Of a stretch of 64,000 nt of DNA, positions 10,669 through 22,366 are shown one piece after another; positions within the stretch are counted from its first letter, which is position 1, and each line of letters begins with the position of its first letter. Origin of the DNA: Scalesia atractyloides (taxonomy: Eukaryota; Streptophyta; Magnoliopsida; Asterales; Asteraceae); the NCBI GenBank assembly GCA_947069175.1, contig CAMTDV010000007.1, forward strand, positions 52,471,681 through 52,535,680, in the 5' to 3' direction. The notes below the pieces were generated by a model. It was not told the origin of the DNA. It worked only from the letters and a program-made list of their open reading frames with translations, and searched no databases. The position numbers were made by a program, and so were the translations under genes.

Positions 10669-12035
10669 CTAATATAAAATAAAACCATTAGTATTAAAAC
10701 CACACATTACATAACCTAAAAAAATCCTATGAACTCCACTTTTTGCGATTTTTTCTTTCATTCTTCGCAAAACCGGTCGTTTTTCTTCCGGATACGAGTT
10801 TATGTCGGCTGTCATTATCTCCCACTCTTTATACTCGTTTTTCTCATGCTTCAACCGAACCCGTTCTTCCACCTCACGTTTCTTCGCCTTTTCCTTTTGG
10901 GTCGTGACCTCGGTGAACGCGTTGAACTGAGCCATAAACTCGTCCATTTTGGAACTGCCCCCCGTCGCGGCTTGTTTTTTTGCAGCTATCGCCTTTGAAT
11001 TTGTCCCTGCCCGGGGTATGTTCCTCCTCTCGAACCAAAAACTCTTCATCGTCAAATTCTGGCTCGTCGTTTATATTTATTTTGCATCGTGCGTCCGAGC
11101 CCCCCGCACTATAACTACCGGTCTCTGAGGTTTTTGTTTGTGTAGCCGTTGCAACCTCATTTGGAACCGGCACCCACTTGTTACTGGTTCGCAAAACTTC
11201 CCAAGCACGTACGTGGGGGAAAACGGTCCAATGCGTATCTTCGTATCTACGCATCGCCTCTTTGAAAACGTCTTCATCAGTCATCCCACTACGGCGACCA
11301 GTATACAAGTTATTATAAATCGTTGAAAACCGGTTAACGACCGGATGCATCTTTGGCCACTTCGAAGAGATGGAATCGATGTCGCGATGATGACCTTGTT
11401 CTATTATCACAAGAAACTTCGATAGTATGTCTTTCCAAAACCCTTCGCCGGTTTGTTTGTTACCTATATTTTTAAAATGTAGCAAAAGTTATATTAAGAA
11501 AAAGTATAACCTATAAAGTTTTGGTATAAAATTTATATATTTTTATATACCGATAATGAGGCTTTTTGAAGTGCTAACCCACGCCTTGGCTAACGCCTCC
11601 TCCTTCATCTTCGTCCAAAGTTTTGCCTTCCCTTTCGAAGGTTGATCTTTTTCAACCATATGTTACTTCCTTTTTTTTTATTTTGAGGATTACGGTTGCG
11701 TCTCTGTCACAAATTTTTGAACGCCATCTTCTTCGGGTTGTGGTTAGGGAGACTCCGGTGTTGGGGAATATTGTGGTTGAGATAGAAATTGCGAATTGAA
11801 CGGATTTCACATCATCATTGTTGCACCGACTGCATTTGTTGCATTGATTGCAGTTGGCTCATTTGTGAAAACGCGTTGGGGTTTGTTGAAAACCCTCAAA
11901 AGCGTTGTACGAAAATTGCGAGGTTGACCAACTCGGTTCCATACTAGGATAGTAGCCAGGTACCGAGAGAATATTTTGGTTTGGGTTTGGGTTCGCGTTT
12001 GGGTTCTTCGGGTTGTTCGGGTTGTATTGATCCAT
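10669..12035 (-). pseudogene. Harbinger-associated Myb/SANT-like (trihelix-type) ORF1 protein
   Basis: The probable start is 12035 (MDQYNPNNP). The N-terminus is N/P/Q-rich (to about 11810) and is followed by a broken linker. The DNA-binding region is at 11460-11200, with FWKDILSKF, 'HRDIDSISSKWPKMHP' and 'YNNLYTGRRSGM'. The helix 'FPHVRAWEVLRTSNKW' follows. The charged coiled C-terminus is at 11055-10669, with 'KMDEFMAQFNAF' and KEKAKKREVEERVRL. Such proteins bind transposon ends and help the Harbinger transposase; many are annotated as NAM-associated or, misleadingly, GST T3-like. Stops and frameshifts separate the segments, though one interruption near 11480-11560 could be an intron. Probably non-functional. 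Confidence 0.75.
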
Positions 12036-12150
12036 GACAAAAGTGGAATAATTGTATAAAAGGTAGAAGAATTGTAAAAAATGGGAATGATTATATAAAT
12101 TTGAGAGAGAGAAGTGGTTAAAGTGTGTAAAAAGTGGGATGGTTTTGGTG

Positions 12151-12160
12151 TATTTATAGG
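12151..12160 (-). promoter_or_regulatory. TATA box of the Harbinger ORF1 gene
   Basis: The minus strand reads CCTATAAATA, about 116 bp upstream of the ATG at 12035. It lies inside the element, so the gene would carry its own promoter. Confidence 0.5.
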
Positions 12161-12331
12161 TAAATTTATTAATTTAATTTTTTTAATATTATAGCCGTTC
12201 AACGGCTACATTTTTTAAATATTAGCCCCGTCTTTAACGTCTCCTAGGAGACCCCCAAGACGACACCGAACCACCCAGAACGGTGTTTAAGACGTCGCCG
12301 GACCAGGTCAGACGACCCCACACCGAGTTAT

Positions 12332-13090
12332 CTCAGTTTCTCCTATTTGTTGCCATCCAATCAAACAAAAGAAATAATATAATAGTTAGGCACGATTGCA
12401 TAGTGGTCTACCGTGAAAATATTTTATTGAAAATGACATATTAATTTAACTTTGTAAATAATTTTATAATATCATCTTTCGTTAGCATTATTTGTATTTT
12501 AGTAACGATTAAATTACAATACTACTAGAATGGTGACTCCTTTATCCTTAGAAACAATATATTCTATTTTTATAATACTATAAGTGCTAATAAATATAGT
12601 TTGTTTTTTTCGACTTTCAAGATAAAACACTTACGAGTATGTCGTTGTAACGTGCTTAATTATTGTGTGCCTTGATATAAACAATACTCAAACCCACTTG
12701 CGAATATGAATGTACAAGTCATCAAAACACAAATGTAGTATTTTATTATATAACTTTTTACTGTTAATAACTCTTAAAATAATATGTTTTATAAGATTCC
12801 AGTTTCTCTTTGCGATATACTTATAGGCAAAAGATCAAATACAAAGAGTGTTATCGTACAAGACGTACGAATGGCATGAAAAGTAAAAAATGGCGGTGAC
12901 AAAATCGTAAATACCATGTATCTGAATTTTTCTCATGCCAAGGGTACTAACCTAAAAATTAACGTCCCTGATTCTATTTCATATTCTCCCATGATTTAAT
13001 CAGATTGAGGAGCCACATTTTATTGCTAGGCTTTAGTCGGCGATTTTGTATTATCTCAAATCGATCGATTGCGTTGTCGTTTTCATCATC
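12332..13090. other. AT-rich spacer, no gene seen
   Basis: No coding signal is recognised. It may contain the upstream region of the FAR1/Mutator remnant that follows. Confidence 0.4.
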
Positions 13091-13625
13091 AATGGGTAAA
13101 CATATGAACTCTAATTTGCAAGATTTGTAGCTTTTTTGATTGATTCGCATTGATTTGTGTTGTTTTTATTGTTTTTATAGTAGGAATTGATATAGTTAAA
13201 CTAATGTTAAATCAGTATAGTAATTTTTATAGAGTAATTTATGTAGGGTTTATTTTAACATATATGCATATCAATAGTGCAATTATGGCTAGGGAACATT
13301 ATGCATATCAAAAGTATAATTAATGCTAGAGTAATTTTATGTGGATATATTTGCTCAAATAAGTAGATTAATTATACATCAGTGGAGAATAATTTTAAAG
13401 AAGAATTTATGTAGGGTTATTTTATACTAGTAGAATAATTTATAATTTATAGAGTAATTATACATATGTTTTAATTTCAGATATTCGAGTAGAAGATATA
13501 ATTGCGGGTTTTCAGCGTTTGTCGTCTTCTATTGAAAGGACTTTCAAACCTAGTGTATTTTCTTCAATAACACCGCTTGTTGGCATAATTTTCTCATCTT
13601 TAAGTTTTATCAAACGTATGCCAGA

Positions 13626-13640
13626 GGGGGGGGGGGGGGG
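13626..13640. repeat. G15 homopolymer inside the FAR1 remnant
   Basis: Fifteen consecutive G residues lie in the coding part of the transposase remnant, shifting the frame before the FAR1 domain. Length is likely unstable and error-prone in sequencing. Confidence 0.85.
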
Positions 13641-14630
13641 TTGAGTAAGGAAAAGAATGGTTTCATGGCATATAAGTACTTTACATGTTTAAAGGAGGGT
13701 CATAAGCCATTTTGGAAGTTTGATGATCCTTTAGAAGTTGCTAAAGATGAAAAAAAAAACTGAGAAAGGGTAGGATTAACCCCTCCATTTGTACGGGTTG
13801 TCAAGCATATATTTTATTATCCTCTTATGATGGTAACTCATATAGTTTATACAAGTTTGTAGAAGAACATAATCATATTTTGATTTCTCAAGAAGATACG
13901 CAGTTTGTTCCTTCATCAATAAACAAAAGAGGATATGTTCTTTGTCAACGTTAAATCTAGGTCCTATGAAATCATTTCATATTATTAAACAGAATATTGT
14001 CTTTTTAAAGAGGTTGGTGCAACTGCTGTGGACTGCAAGAATTTTAAAAGAGATTTAAAATGTTTTATTAGAGAATATGAAAGAATATCTTCAGGATTTT
14101 TATTTTGAATATACTGTACATTCAAATGGTTGTTTAACAAGGTTATTTTGGGCATATGAAGTCTCTAAAATGAATTATTTGACTTTGGTGATGTAATATT
14201 GTTTGATGCAACTTTCAAAACGAATAAGTAAGTTTATTGTATATTTTTTATCAATTTTATTCTTAATTTTTTTTATCAGGATACAAAATGGTTTTGTACC
14301 ATTCACAGTTTTGATAATCACTTTCATAATGTCAATCTTGGAGCTAGTCTAATTCCAAAAGAAACTACTGAATCTTATGTGTGGTTATTAACATGATTTT
14401 TTAGTGCATTTAGTCGTCAACCAAAAGTTGTAGTTACTGATCAAGATGCCGCTATGAAGTTAGTATTTGAAACTGTTTTTATAGAGAGTCGACATAGATT
14501 ATGTATGTAGCATATCATGAAGAAAGTAGCTGATAAGTTGGTTTGGTCAACTTAATTAGAGTAATTATTAAGTACTATAGAGTGATTATGTTAATTTGAG
14601 TAATTAATGAAGTGTAGAGTAATTATGTTA

Positions 14631-15523
14631 AGGGGTAAGTGAATATGAGGTTGTTACACATACAAGTTACATGCGAAACCCATCAAAAAGACGTCGTTTT
14701 GATTAAAATCTATTAAATCATTTATCTTCCTATTTTATCTCCTATTCAATCTCTAATTTTTTTTAAGAATATCTATACCTTCCGATCATATTCTTTCTTA
14801 CAACTGATTGCAACAAACCAATCCCTTATATATAATCGAAATTGACGGCAACAAGAAATTGATACACGCTGCTGATCACCATTCTAAAAAATAAACAAAA
14901 AATACATTGATACAGCTGCTAATACTCGTTCTCAAAACGGATCGCTGCTCACTTTCATAATTGATCGAGTATTTCAAAAGATCAATAATCCCCTATTAAA
15001 GAGTACAAATACAACGAAAAATGCAGCCTTTTGGTTAGACTTGAGATGAAGATTAATACACACTTCCATTACCTAAATATACAGAAATATGAGTGTTTTT
15101 AAAATATTGGGGATTTTATGTGTATATTCAAAGTGTATAGTAATGGAAAATAAGAATCTCAATTTTCAAATTAAAATTAACGCATAATACAAAACCTTGT
15201 ATCTAACATAAGAAAGAAAGAAGGCACTGAATAAAGTGCCAAGCGATCAATTTTGAGAACAAGTATTAGGAGTATGTGTGATTTTTTGTTGAGAAAAGTG
15301 ACCAGCAGCAGGTATAAATTCCTAGTCGCCGTCAATTTTGATTATACATAAGGGATTGGTTTGTTGCAATAAATTCTCAGAATATCGACATTCTTAAAAA
15401 CATGGAGATTGAATAGGAGATAAGATAGGAAGATATATGATTTAATAGACTTTAATCAAAACGACCTCGTTTTGAGTTTCACATCTAACTTGTATGTGTA
15501 ACAACCACATATTCACTTCCCCT
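14631..15523. mobile_element. 893-bp foldback/MITE with near full-length inverted arms
   Basis: The left arm beginning AGGGGTAAGTGAATATG matches the reverse complement of the right end (AGGGGAAGTGAATATG) and stays alignable for at least 300 bp. Examples are 'CAACAAACCAATCCCTTAT' and the 'AATTGACGGC' block on both arms. The arms meet near 15080, so the whole element could form one long hairpin. Flanks TATGTTA (14624-14630) and TATATTA (15524-15530) are a 6/7 candidate target duplication. It has no coding capacity and lies between two conserved parts of the FAR1/Mutator transposase. Confidence 0.85.
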
Positions 15524-16273
15524 TATATTAATTAAGGTAATCATTAAGTACTGTAGAGTAATTACTGGAATTAAGTAAGTGTAGAGTAATTACGTTAATT
15601 AGAGTAATTAAAAAGGTTGTATAGTAATTAAGTATTGTTGTAGAATTAAGTAAGTCTAGAGTAATTATGTTGCAACTAGGCGAATTGTTTTTTTATTATC
15701 AGATTTTTGTAAATAATCACATATGCAAATTTGTTGTTTCCTTTTCTATTGGTTGGGTATGTATTCTGCAATGATGATACTATTAAGCGACGTGTTTGCA
15801 ATATTGTTTGTACATATGCGATTGAACATGAAATGTTTGAGAAGAAATGATAAGAAATAATGAGTGAATTTTGTCTTATACATAATATTTGGATAGCAAC
15901 TATGTTTGGCTTAAGATCAGTGTCGTTTCATGCGTTTTATCATGATGAGCATACGTCGGGGCTTATGCATACTACCTCAAGGTCTGGTCTGAAAGTGAAT
16001 CAATTGTTTAGTCTTGTTTCAAACTCGCAATTGACTCTTGTTGAGTTTTTTACTCATTTCAATATGACAATTGAAACTAAAAAATATACACATAAAAAAA
16101 CGATCATGATACGCGTATTACTATACCTAAATGTTGGATTGATTCACCTCTTGAACGACATGCTGCTAAGTTGTATACAAGACAATATTTTTTACGCTTA
16201 AGATGAAATACTTGCTAGTTTTGAGAAATACTTTTCAGTTAACGTCAAAGAAGAATGAGAGTAAGCAAGGTTC

Positions 16274-16335
16274 TTTATTAGTTGGAAAAGGTTTATTTGA
16301 GGTATTTATTAGTTGGAAAAGGTTTATTTGAGGTA
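16274..16335. repeat. Two-unit 31-bp tandem repeat
   Basis: 'TTTATTAGTTGGAAAAGG...' occurs twice with period 31 in the FAR1/Mutator remnant, just before the element A insertion. Confidence 0.9.
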
Positions 16336-16416
16336 TTTTTTTTTTAATTTGAGTACCTATCATATATATGTAGAGTAATTATGTAAGTAAATTTGTATTA
16401 TCTATCATAGAGAGTA

Positions 16417-19049
16417 TGTCACACCCTAACCGATGACGGAAACATCGGAGTGAGACGAACGAGATTGCTCGAGGTATTATAACACTAATTGTGATAATAT
16501 TTAATTAAACAACTCATTACATTTCAAATCACCAAATTGTCAAATACAATATAATTCAAATACGAAACAACAACATATGAGTCATGTTCAGCAAAAACAT
16601 ATTAAATGACTTAGCATTCTAAGCATGTTTCTATGCCGATCCTACTAAGTTTCGTCATGTCAATCTCATCAACCTGCAACATGTTAGAAAGTATAGTTCA
16701 ATAACAAAGTATTGGTGAGTACACAAGTTTGATATCATAGCATAAGTAATAAAAACGTTTAAACAAATCCACATGATAAGCTAGTATACGAGATAAATGT
16801 AAACAACGATGTGAACTACAAGTCAATCCTCTAGTGTAGCGCATAATAGATTAAAAACTTAACATTGACCACAAGAATACGGGCGGTGCGTTACTCCTAT
16901 AGCGCTATACATGTTAAGGGAGGCTTGATCGAAGTTAATGACAATTAGTATCACATAAGAATATTCCAAGTAAACAATTCAAGTATCACATAACTATAGC
17001 ATGTATGATAGATTGTTTGTGTGATTGCATAAAAGTATAAGTGTGATTGCGTGTATTTTGATAGGTTAACATATTGCACCCAAAAGTGTAAAGTGTAAAA
17101 AGGGTGTTCGAGTGTACTCATTGTTTTGCAAAGTTAATTCCGTGAAAGCGTTTAGGTTGATTAGGGGGACGAACACCGAGTTATCCTACACAAGGAAACA
17201 TAGGTGTGTGAGTATTGGAATGACGTTGGAGTTCGGTAATTTTAGAATTTAAAGTACGTAAAAAGAATGTTTAGTCGAATGTATTTATCTAGACGTTAAC
17301 GGTCGTTTTTGACACTATAAGACCCGAAGGGTGTTTGTGTTTTATGGGTCATGCCCAATAGAATCGTAACGATGGTTAGGTCTTAGATTAAATAACCTAA
17401 TATTAGGACAAGTAACCATATGGTCATCGTCAAAGGTTCGGGTATATTTATTACTTACATTTATAGTTTACATATCTTATTACAAGTTATCATAGATTTC
17501 ATATAAGTCATGGATATCATATAAGTCATAGAAGTCATGCATGGAGGTAGGAGGATAACCGTCCTAAACCTCTTTCGTAAGATTCACCAATACATAAATT
17601 GCCATAAGGGCAATCCGGATGGTCAAGAATAAGGTACTTCACTAAGCTACGCTTCGAACCGAATAAGCAAGCTAGGTGCATGCATCCCGAACATGGCAAC
17701 GTTCGGGGACGTGTCATAGCCCGGTTACTCTAGTGAAAGTGAACCATAGCATACTGGATAGAAATCATCAAGTGAGAGGTGGATTGAAAAGTTGGATGGC
17801 CAAGGCCTCCATGTAATCACACCTTCACTAGACACAAGCTTGTAAGCTTGTATGGCTCAATACTTGTGGGTTTAAAACCCTAGTAAAAACCGCAAGTTTA
17901 GAGGCATGTTCTACCTCTTGATTTTGTACGGAACAAGTCTAGCTAGCTCACTAACCATAAACTTGATTAGAGGCACAAGTAGCATAGAGTTATTAAGTTT
18001 AAAACAAGTTTAAGAAAAGTTTATAAGTTTAACTTCCAAAACAGAAAGTTTGGCCCTAAAAATGGTATTGTTCCACCTTGGTTTTCCATGGAAAAACCTA
18101 TGGTAACATCCCATGGGGCTTAGCAAACAATGTTGAGGAAGAAAACATGAAGAAAACTTTGAGGAATAAAAATGGGCAGAAAGTTTAACACACTTTTGGA
18201 CCTCAAAATGGTGGGGTTTCACCTTAGTTTGCCCAAGAAAACTTGTGAGAACCTTCTTAGAGGTTATCCAAGGGTGTTAGAAGAGGAAAAAAGGTTTAAA
18301 CAAAGAGGGAAGTGAGTTGAATCTCACTTGCAAGCTGAAGTTTTTCAGCAGAAAGTTTTGAAATTTGAGAGAGTTTTTGGAGTGTTTGGAGGCTTGTAAA
18401 AGTGGAAAATGGATGGGGGAATGCTTGTTTATATAGAGGAGGGATTAGGGTTTAAGTTAGGGTTGCATTAATGTGTTTAGGTGAGTCTTTGGCTTGAAAC
18501 AAGAAGTGGATGGAGGCTTGGCAGCTTGCGGCCGCAAGCTGCCCTCCTTTTCTTTTTGTTATTTAATAAATATTGGTAGGTTGTTTGATGTTTATTTGTT
18601 AAACCTTTTATGTAGTACAAGTGTGGTTTGCTTGGTAATTAAATAATCAAGTGTAATGATGTTTCAAAGTCCTAAAAAGAACTTGTTATGTTGTAACCAA
18701 ATAACATAAACGTGACAAAGTTTGCGAGGTGCCAATTGTTTATACACATGGTGCTTAGATCACCGATCGTCTTGCTTGCTTTGAAATGTTTAAGATTTTA
18801 CAAAGTGCACAACGAGAATCCATGTGCTGAAGTTAAATGGATAAATCAAATAACGCGTAAGTGTTCATTCATATGTATAAGCACGCATAAAGATTGTGAG
18901 TTTCGCATATTTGATCAATTTTGATTATAACCAAGCCTTGGATTTACAATGATTCGAAAATTGATATGATTACAAGGTTTGGACTTTCCAAAAATAGAAA
19001 CATGAAGCAAACTTACTAAAATCGGAAAGTTACAATGCGAAGTGTAACA
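16417..19049 (-). repeat. Element A 3' LTR (full length)
   Basis: It runs TGTCACACCC...AGTGTAACA on the plus strand (2633 bp), with terminal TG..CA, and is alignable along its length to 46512-48928. On the minus strand it holds a TATA box (18428-18435) and, 84 bp upstream, a perfect 24-bp GC palindrome (18520-18543). The purine-rich tract just outside (19050-19065, minus strand AAAGAGGGGAGAC) marks it as the 3' LTR. Small ORFs within are not genes. Confidence 0.9.
18428..18435 (-). promoter_or_regulatory. Element A LTR TATA box
   Basis: The minus strand reads TATATAAA in the context CCTCTATATAAACA. It is conserved at 48534-48541 in the other LTR. Confidence 0.6.
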
Positions 19050-19082
19050 GTCTCCCCTCTTTAGGTAATTTTGTCCCGATAT

Positions 19083-20428
19083 TTAGGAAGATGCAATGAA
19101 CAAATGCGGATACTTAGTCTTCATGTCGCTTTCAAGTTCGCAAGTAAACTCAGCGCCACGCTTTCCTTCCCATCGAACCTTCACGAATTCCACTGTGCCG
19201 TAGTTGCTTAGTGCCTCGATCCATGATTTCGACTGGTTTCGCCATGAAGTGTAGGATCTCATTAATTTGAAGGTCTTCAAGTGGGACTTAGAGTCCTTCT
19301 TCGGCGAGACATCTCTTCAAGTTTGAGACATGGAAGGTAAGGTGAACGTTGTTGAGCTCTTGTGGTAGGTCCAGTTGGTTTGCTACCTTGCCAACCCTTT
19401 CGAGAATCTTGAAAGGACCCACATAGCGAGGAGCGAGCTTTCCTTTCTTTCCGAAACGAACCCAACCTTCCAAGGGGATACCTTGAGAAGTACAAAGTCA
19501 CCAACGTTGAATTCCAAGGGCTTGCGTCTTTTATCTGCGTAACTCTTTTGTCGGCTTCTAGCTTTGATTAAGTTGTCTCGAATCTGCAAAATATTGTCCA
19601 TCGTCTGTTGTATAAGCTCGGGACCAGTGATTTAAGCTTCTCCGATCTCGTGCCAACAAATAGGCAATCGACACTTGCGTCCATACAATGCCTCGAAAGG
19701 TGCCATTTGAATTCTCGCGTGGTAACTGTTATTGTACGAGAATTTAACCAAAGGCAAGTGCATGTCCCAGTTGCCACCAAAATCGATTACGCAAGAACGA
19801 AGCATGTCCTCTAGAGTTGGATAGTATGCTCGGTTTGACCATCAGACTGTGGATGGAAAGCAGTACTGAGATTGAGGTGAGTACCAATAGCTTTTTGAAA
19901 CATCTGCCAAAGACAGGAAGTGAAACGACCATCACGGTTTGAAATAATATCAACAGGGACACCATGACGACATATGACTTCATCTGTGTAGATACGAGCC
20001 AATTTCTCGACTCGATAGTCTTCACGTATGGGAAGGAAATGAGCAGACTTGGTCAGACGGTCGATGATCACCCAAATACTATCGTGACCAGACGACGTAC
20101 GATGGAGTATGGTAATGAAATCCATAACCATACTCTCCCATTTCCAAACAAGAATTTATGGTTGCTTGAGCAAGCCAGAGGGACGTTGATGTCCGGCCTT
20201 TACCTTGGAATAAGTAATGCACTTTGAAACGTAACAGGCGATATCTTTCTTCATTCCATGCCATCAAGCGCGAAGGTCATGATACATCTTATCGGCGTCA
20301 GGATGAATAAAATACCGAGACTTATGAGCTTCACTCATCAAGAGGTCACGAAGATTATCACGGTTTGGAATCCAAATACGGTCAAGATAGCACATGATGC
20401 CATTGGATTTGGTCATAAGTTGGTTTTT
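19083..20428 (-). pseudogene. Element A integrase and chromodomain (3' part of pol)
   Basis: On the minus strand from 20428: a zinc-binding region with 'EAHKSRYFIHPDADKMY' and 'KCITYSKVKAGHQ' (the last expected Cys reads Tyr). The catalytic core at 20131-19811 has MDFI, 'VIIDRLTKSAHFLP', 'ISNRDGRFTS' and 'HPQSDGQTEHTIQ', so the D,D,E residues are all visible. A C-terminal GPF-type region follows (19601-19290, 'YVGPFKILERVGKVA' and 'HLTFHVSNLKRCL'). The chromodomain end is at 19190-19083 ('VEFVKVRWEGKRGAEFT', ending KYPHLF). Frameshifts separate these blocks. The RT/RNase H half lies at 42242-44117, beyond element B. Confidence 0.85.
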
Positions 20429-22363
20429 TGTAACGCCCCAAATTGCTCATATTTTAAATTTATACGGTCATGACTTAGGATGAGATATAGTAACTAGCAT
20501 CCTGAATCAAATAAAATATTTTCAGAGTATGTGTATTAACATGAAATTGGTAACAAAGAATGGTTGTCATAATTAGGAAAATAACCATTATAAGAATAAA
20601 GAAATTAACATGTAAGAACATCATAAGTGGCAAACTTGAGGGGTTAAATAGGGGATGTAAGAAAAATGGACTTATATAATGAAAATAAAAATAAAAAACA
20701 CACACTCTTCAACACATGCGTGTGTGTTCGACTAGAGCAAAGAAAAAACAAGGGGGTAAACCCTTGTTTCATCACAATCCTTCAAATTGAAAGAGAATTG
20801 AAGCTAAAATTGATGCATGAACACCAATTCATTATCATATAAGAGTTCTTAACATAAGGTAAGTTGAATTTCATGATTTGAGTGATTTTGTAGAAAGTGG
20901 ATTGAATTCAATCCATAAATTTATGTGAAATTAGTACGAATATAAGTTAGAACCACACTATAGAATAAGAGTTATGCTTGAAATTGCCCCCTTTGAAGGT
21001 TTATATTGAAAACCTACTTGAAATGAAAATGTGATGATTATGTAGAAGTAATCATAGATGTAATGTTAAAGTATAAGTTTGTAGATATTAGAGATTACTA
21101 GATAATTGTTGAGGATTTGGTGAAATCAGTGGATTATGATGATCTATGATGTTAACTAGTAGAAATATGCTTTGGATACTTGTACATAATGCTTTGTTGA
21201 TGGTACGCTCACCAAGTGTTTGATGAAATGCCTTAACTAGGAATTTTGTGATTTGACTTCGAACCCTATATAAAGATTATGAATTGAGTATATAAATGAT
21301 ACATATGTTGAGTTTTGCAACACCTTACTCTAGAATGAATGAGTAGTAAGTATGGAATTGAGACCTAAATATAAACATCGATGTATAGGGATAAAGGAAG
21401 AAGGTTCGGACAACACGAAACGACAAGGAAGCCAAAACCGAGGTATGTTACTTATCGAACCCAAACTTATTAGTAGCACTACTTTTATTCTAATATTTGA
21501 AGGAATGATTTTACTATCGTTTAGTGAAATTAAGTTTATCGATTAAAATGTCAAGCTAGGGAAGAATTGTTGTTAATGACTCAATATAAATGAGTCAAAA
21601 ATTTGGAATGTTATATTAGAGAATTTCTATGATTTTGACCAGAATGTGTCAACTGGATAAGAATGTAAAAGTAAAAGAATGGATCGCGTTGACTTGTATA
21701 GAACGGGTCAACTGGATAAGAATGTAATAGTAAAAGAATGGATTCGCGTTAACTTCTATAAAATGGGTCAACCGGATAAGAATGTAAAAGCAAAGGAATG
21801 GATTCACGTTGACTTGTTTAGAACAGGTCATCCGAATAAGAACGGGAAAGGTTTAATAATGGTTATGAGTTGAATCAATATGAATGGGTCAACAACTTAA
21901 TGTTGTTAAAGTCAAGAAAATAATTTAAGGTTAAAGTATGTGATGATAAAATGATTGTTTAAATTTATTATTAGTAGTTACTTGAATTAACACGAAATGT
22001 TAATCGAACTTGATGTGATGTTTAGGTAAAACTTCTACTTAATGTTGCGCCTTGTTGCGCCTCACTCGGAACACACTACTTGCCCTTTACACGTTTCTAG
22101 TTCAAGCTTGGATGGATTAACGGGTCAAAACAAATACTTTTGGGATATAAACTTCGTTTTCTTTAGACACCTATATATCTTTTATGCATAACCTTAAAGT
22201 TTGTATTTTGGGAATCGTCATGTAGTTGAAAACTCCTTGTAATTAATGTTTATGTTTGTTTTGTACAAATTCGCATCATGGGTATTTTGGTCAAAATTTC
22301 TCCTTATAATGCGAAGGTTTAAGTTTTATGAAGTTTTAACGTTTGCAAGGGACGGACGTTACA
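20429..22363 (+). repeat. Element B 5' LTR
   Basis: It starts TGTAACGCCCC and ends GACGTTACA, immediately before the primer site. It matches 40210-42241 closely but lacks about 0.1 kb just after the TATA-like CTTATATAATG (20671-20680). It contains an AAACAAGGG / CCCTTGTTT hairpin at 20746-20769 and a 60-bp minisatellite. Confidence 0.92.
21661..21850 (+). repeat. 60-bp minisatellite in the element B 5' LTR
   Basis: Three units of 59-60 bp plus a partial unit, each with 'GAATGTAAAAG', 'AAAGAATGGATTC' and 'GGTCAACCGGATAAG' words. The array is also present at 41525-41735 in the 3' LTR. Because 60 is divisible by three, the array stays open and would encode a 20-residue repeat (TGQPDKNVKAKEWI type). 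Protein expression is not shown. Confidence 0.9.
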
Positions 22364-22366
22364 AGT

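Larger units (their letters stand above)
10494..12331 (-). mobile_element. Non-autonomous PIF/Harbinger-like DNA transposon
   Basis: The ends are inverted: TCGGTGTGGG at 10499-10508 and its complement CCCACACCGA at 12317-12326, with GC-rich sub-terminal DNA on both sides. CTCAG flanks the element on both sides (10489-10493 and 12332-12336). Its last three bases, CAG, fit the 3-bp CWG/TWA duplication of this superfamily. The only coding content is a Myb/SANT-like ORF on the minus strand. No DDE transposase is present in the 1.84 kb, so it would depend on a transposase elsewhere. Confidence 0.7.
13091..16200 (+). pseudogene. FAR1-domain Mutator-like transposase (FRS-type), left part
   Basis: FAR1/FRS proteins are Mutator-like transposases or their domesticated transcription-factor descendants. 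Pieces appear in order. 13091 is a possible short first exon (MGKHMN). 13481 is DIRVEDIIAGFQR. 13655-13925 is the FAR1 zinc-type DNA-binding region with CTGCQAYILL and YKFVEEHNHILIS. 14020-14230 is the 'CKNFKRDLKCFI' and DVILFDATFK block. 14320-14550 is the MULE core with 'QPKVVVTDQDAAMK' (a catalytic-type Asp) and 'SRHRLCM'. 15860-16190 is the end of the transposase domain with 'SGLMHTTSRS', then 'LERHAAKLYT'. Internal stops, frameshifts and the inserted foldback element at 14631-15523 make it non-functional. Element A interrupts it at 16417; the tail resumes after 48929. Confidence 0.8.

Noticed and set aside
10874..11485. Glutathione S-transferase gene, as similar proteins are sometimes named
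   Set aside because: No GST fold motifs are present. The SANT/Myb-like and charged C-terminal features and the Harbinger-like ends explain it better.
19083..19280. Stand-alone chromodomain gene
   Set aside because: It is in line with integrase sequence, close to the 3' LTR and polypurine tract, so it is the C-terminus of a chromovirus polyprotein.
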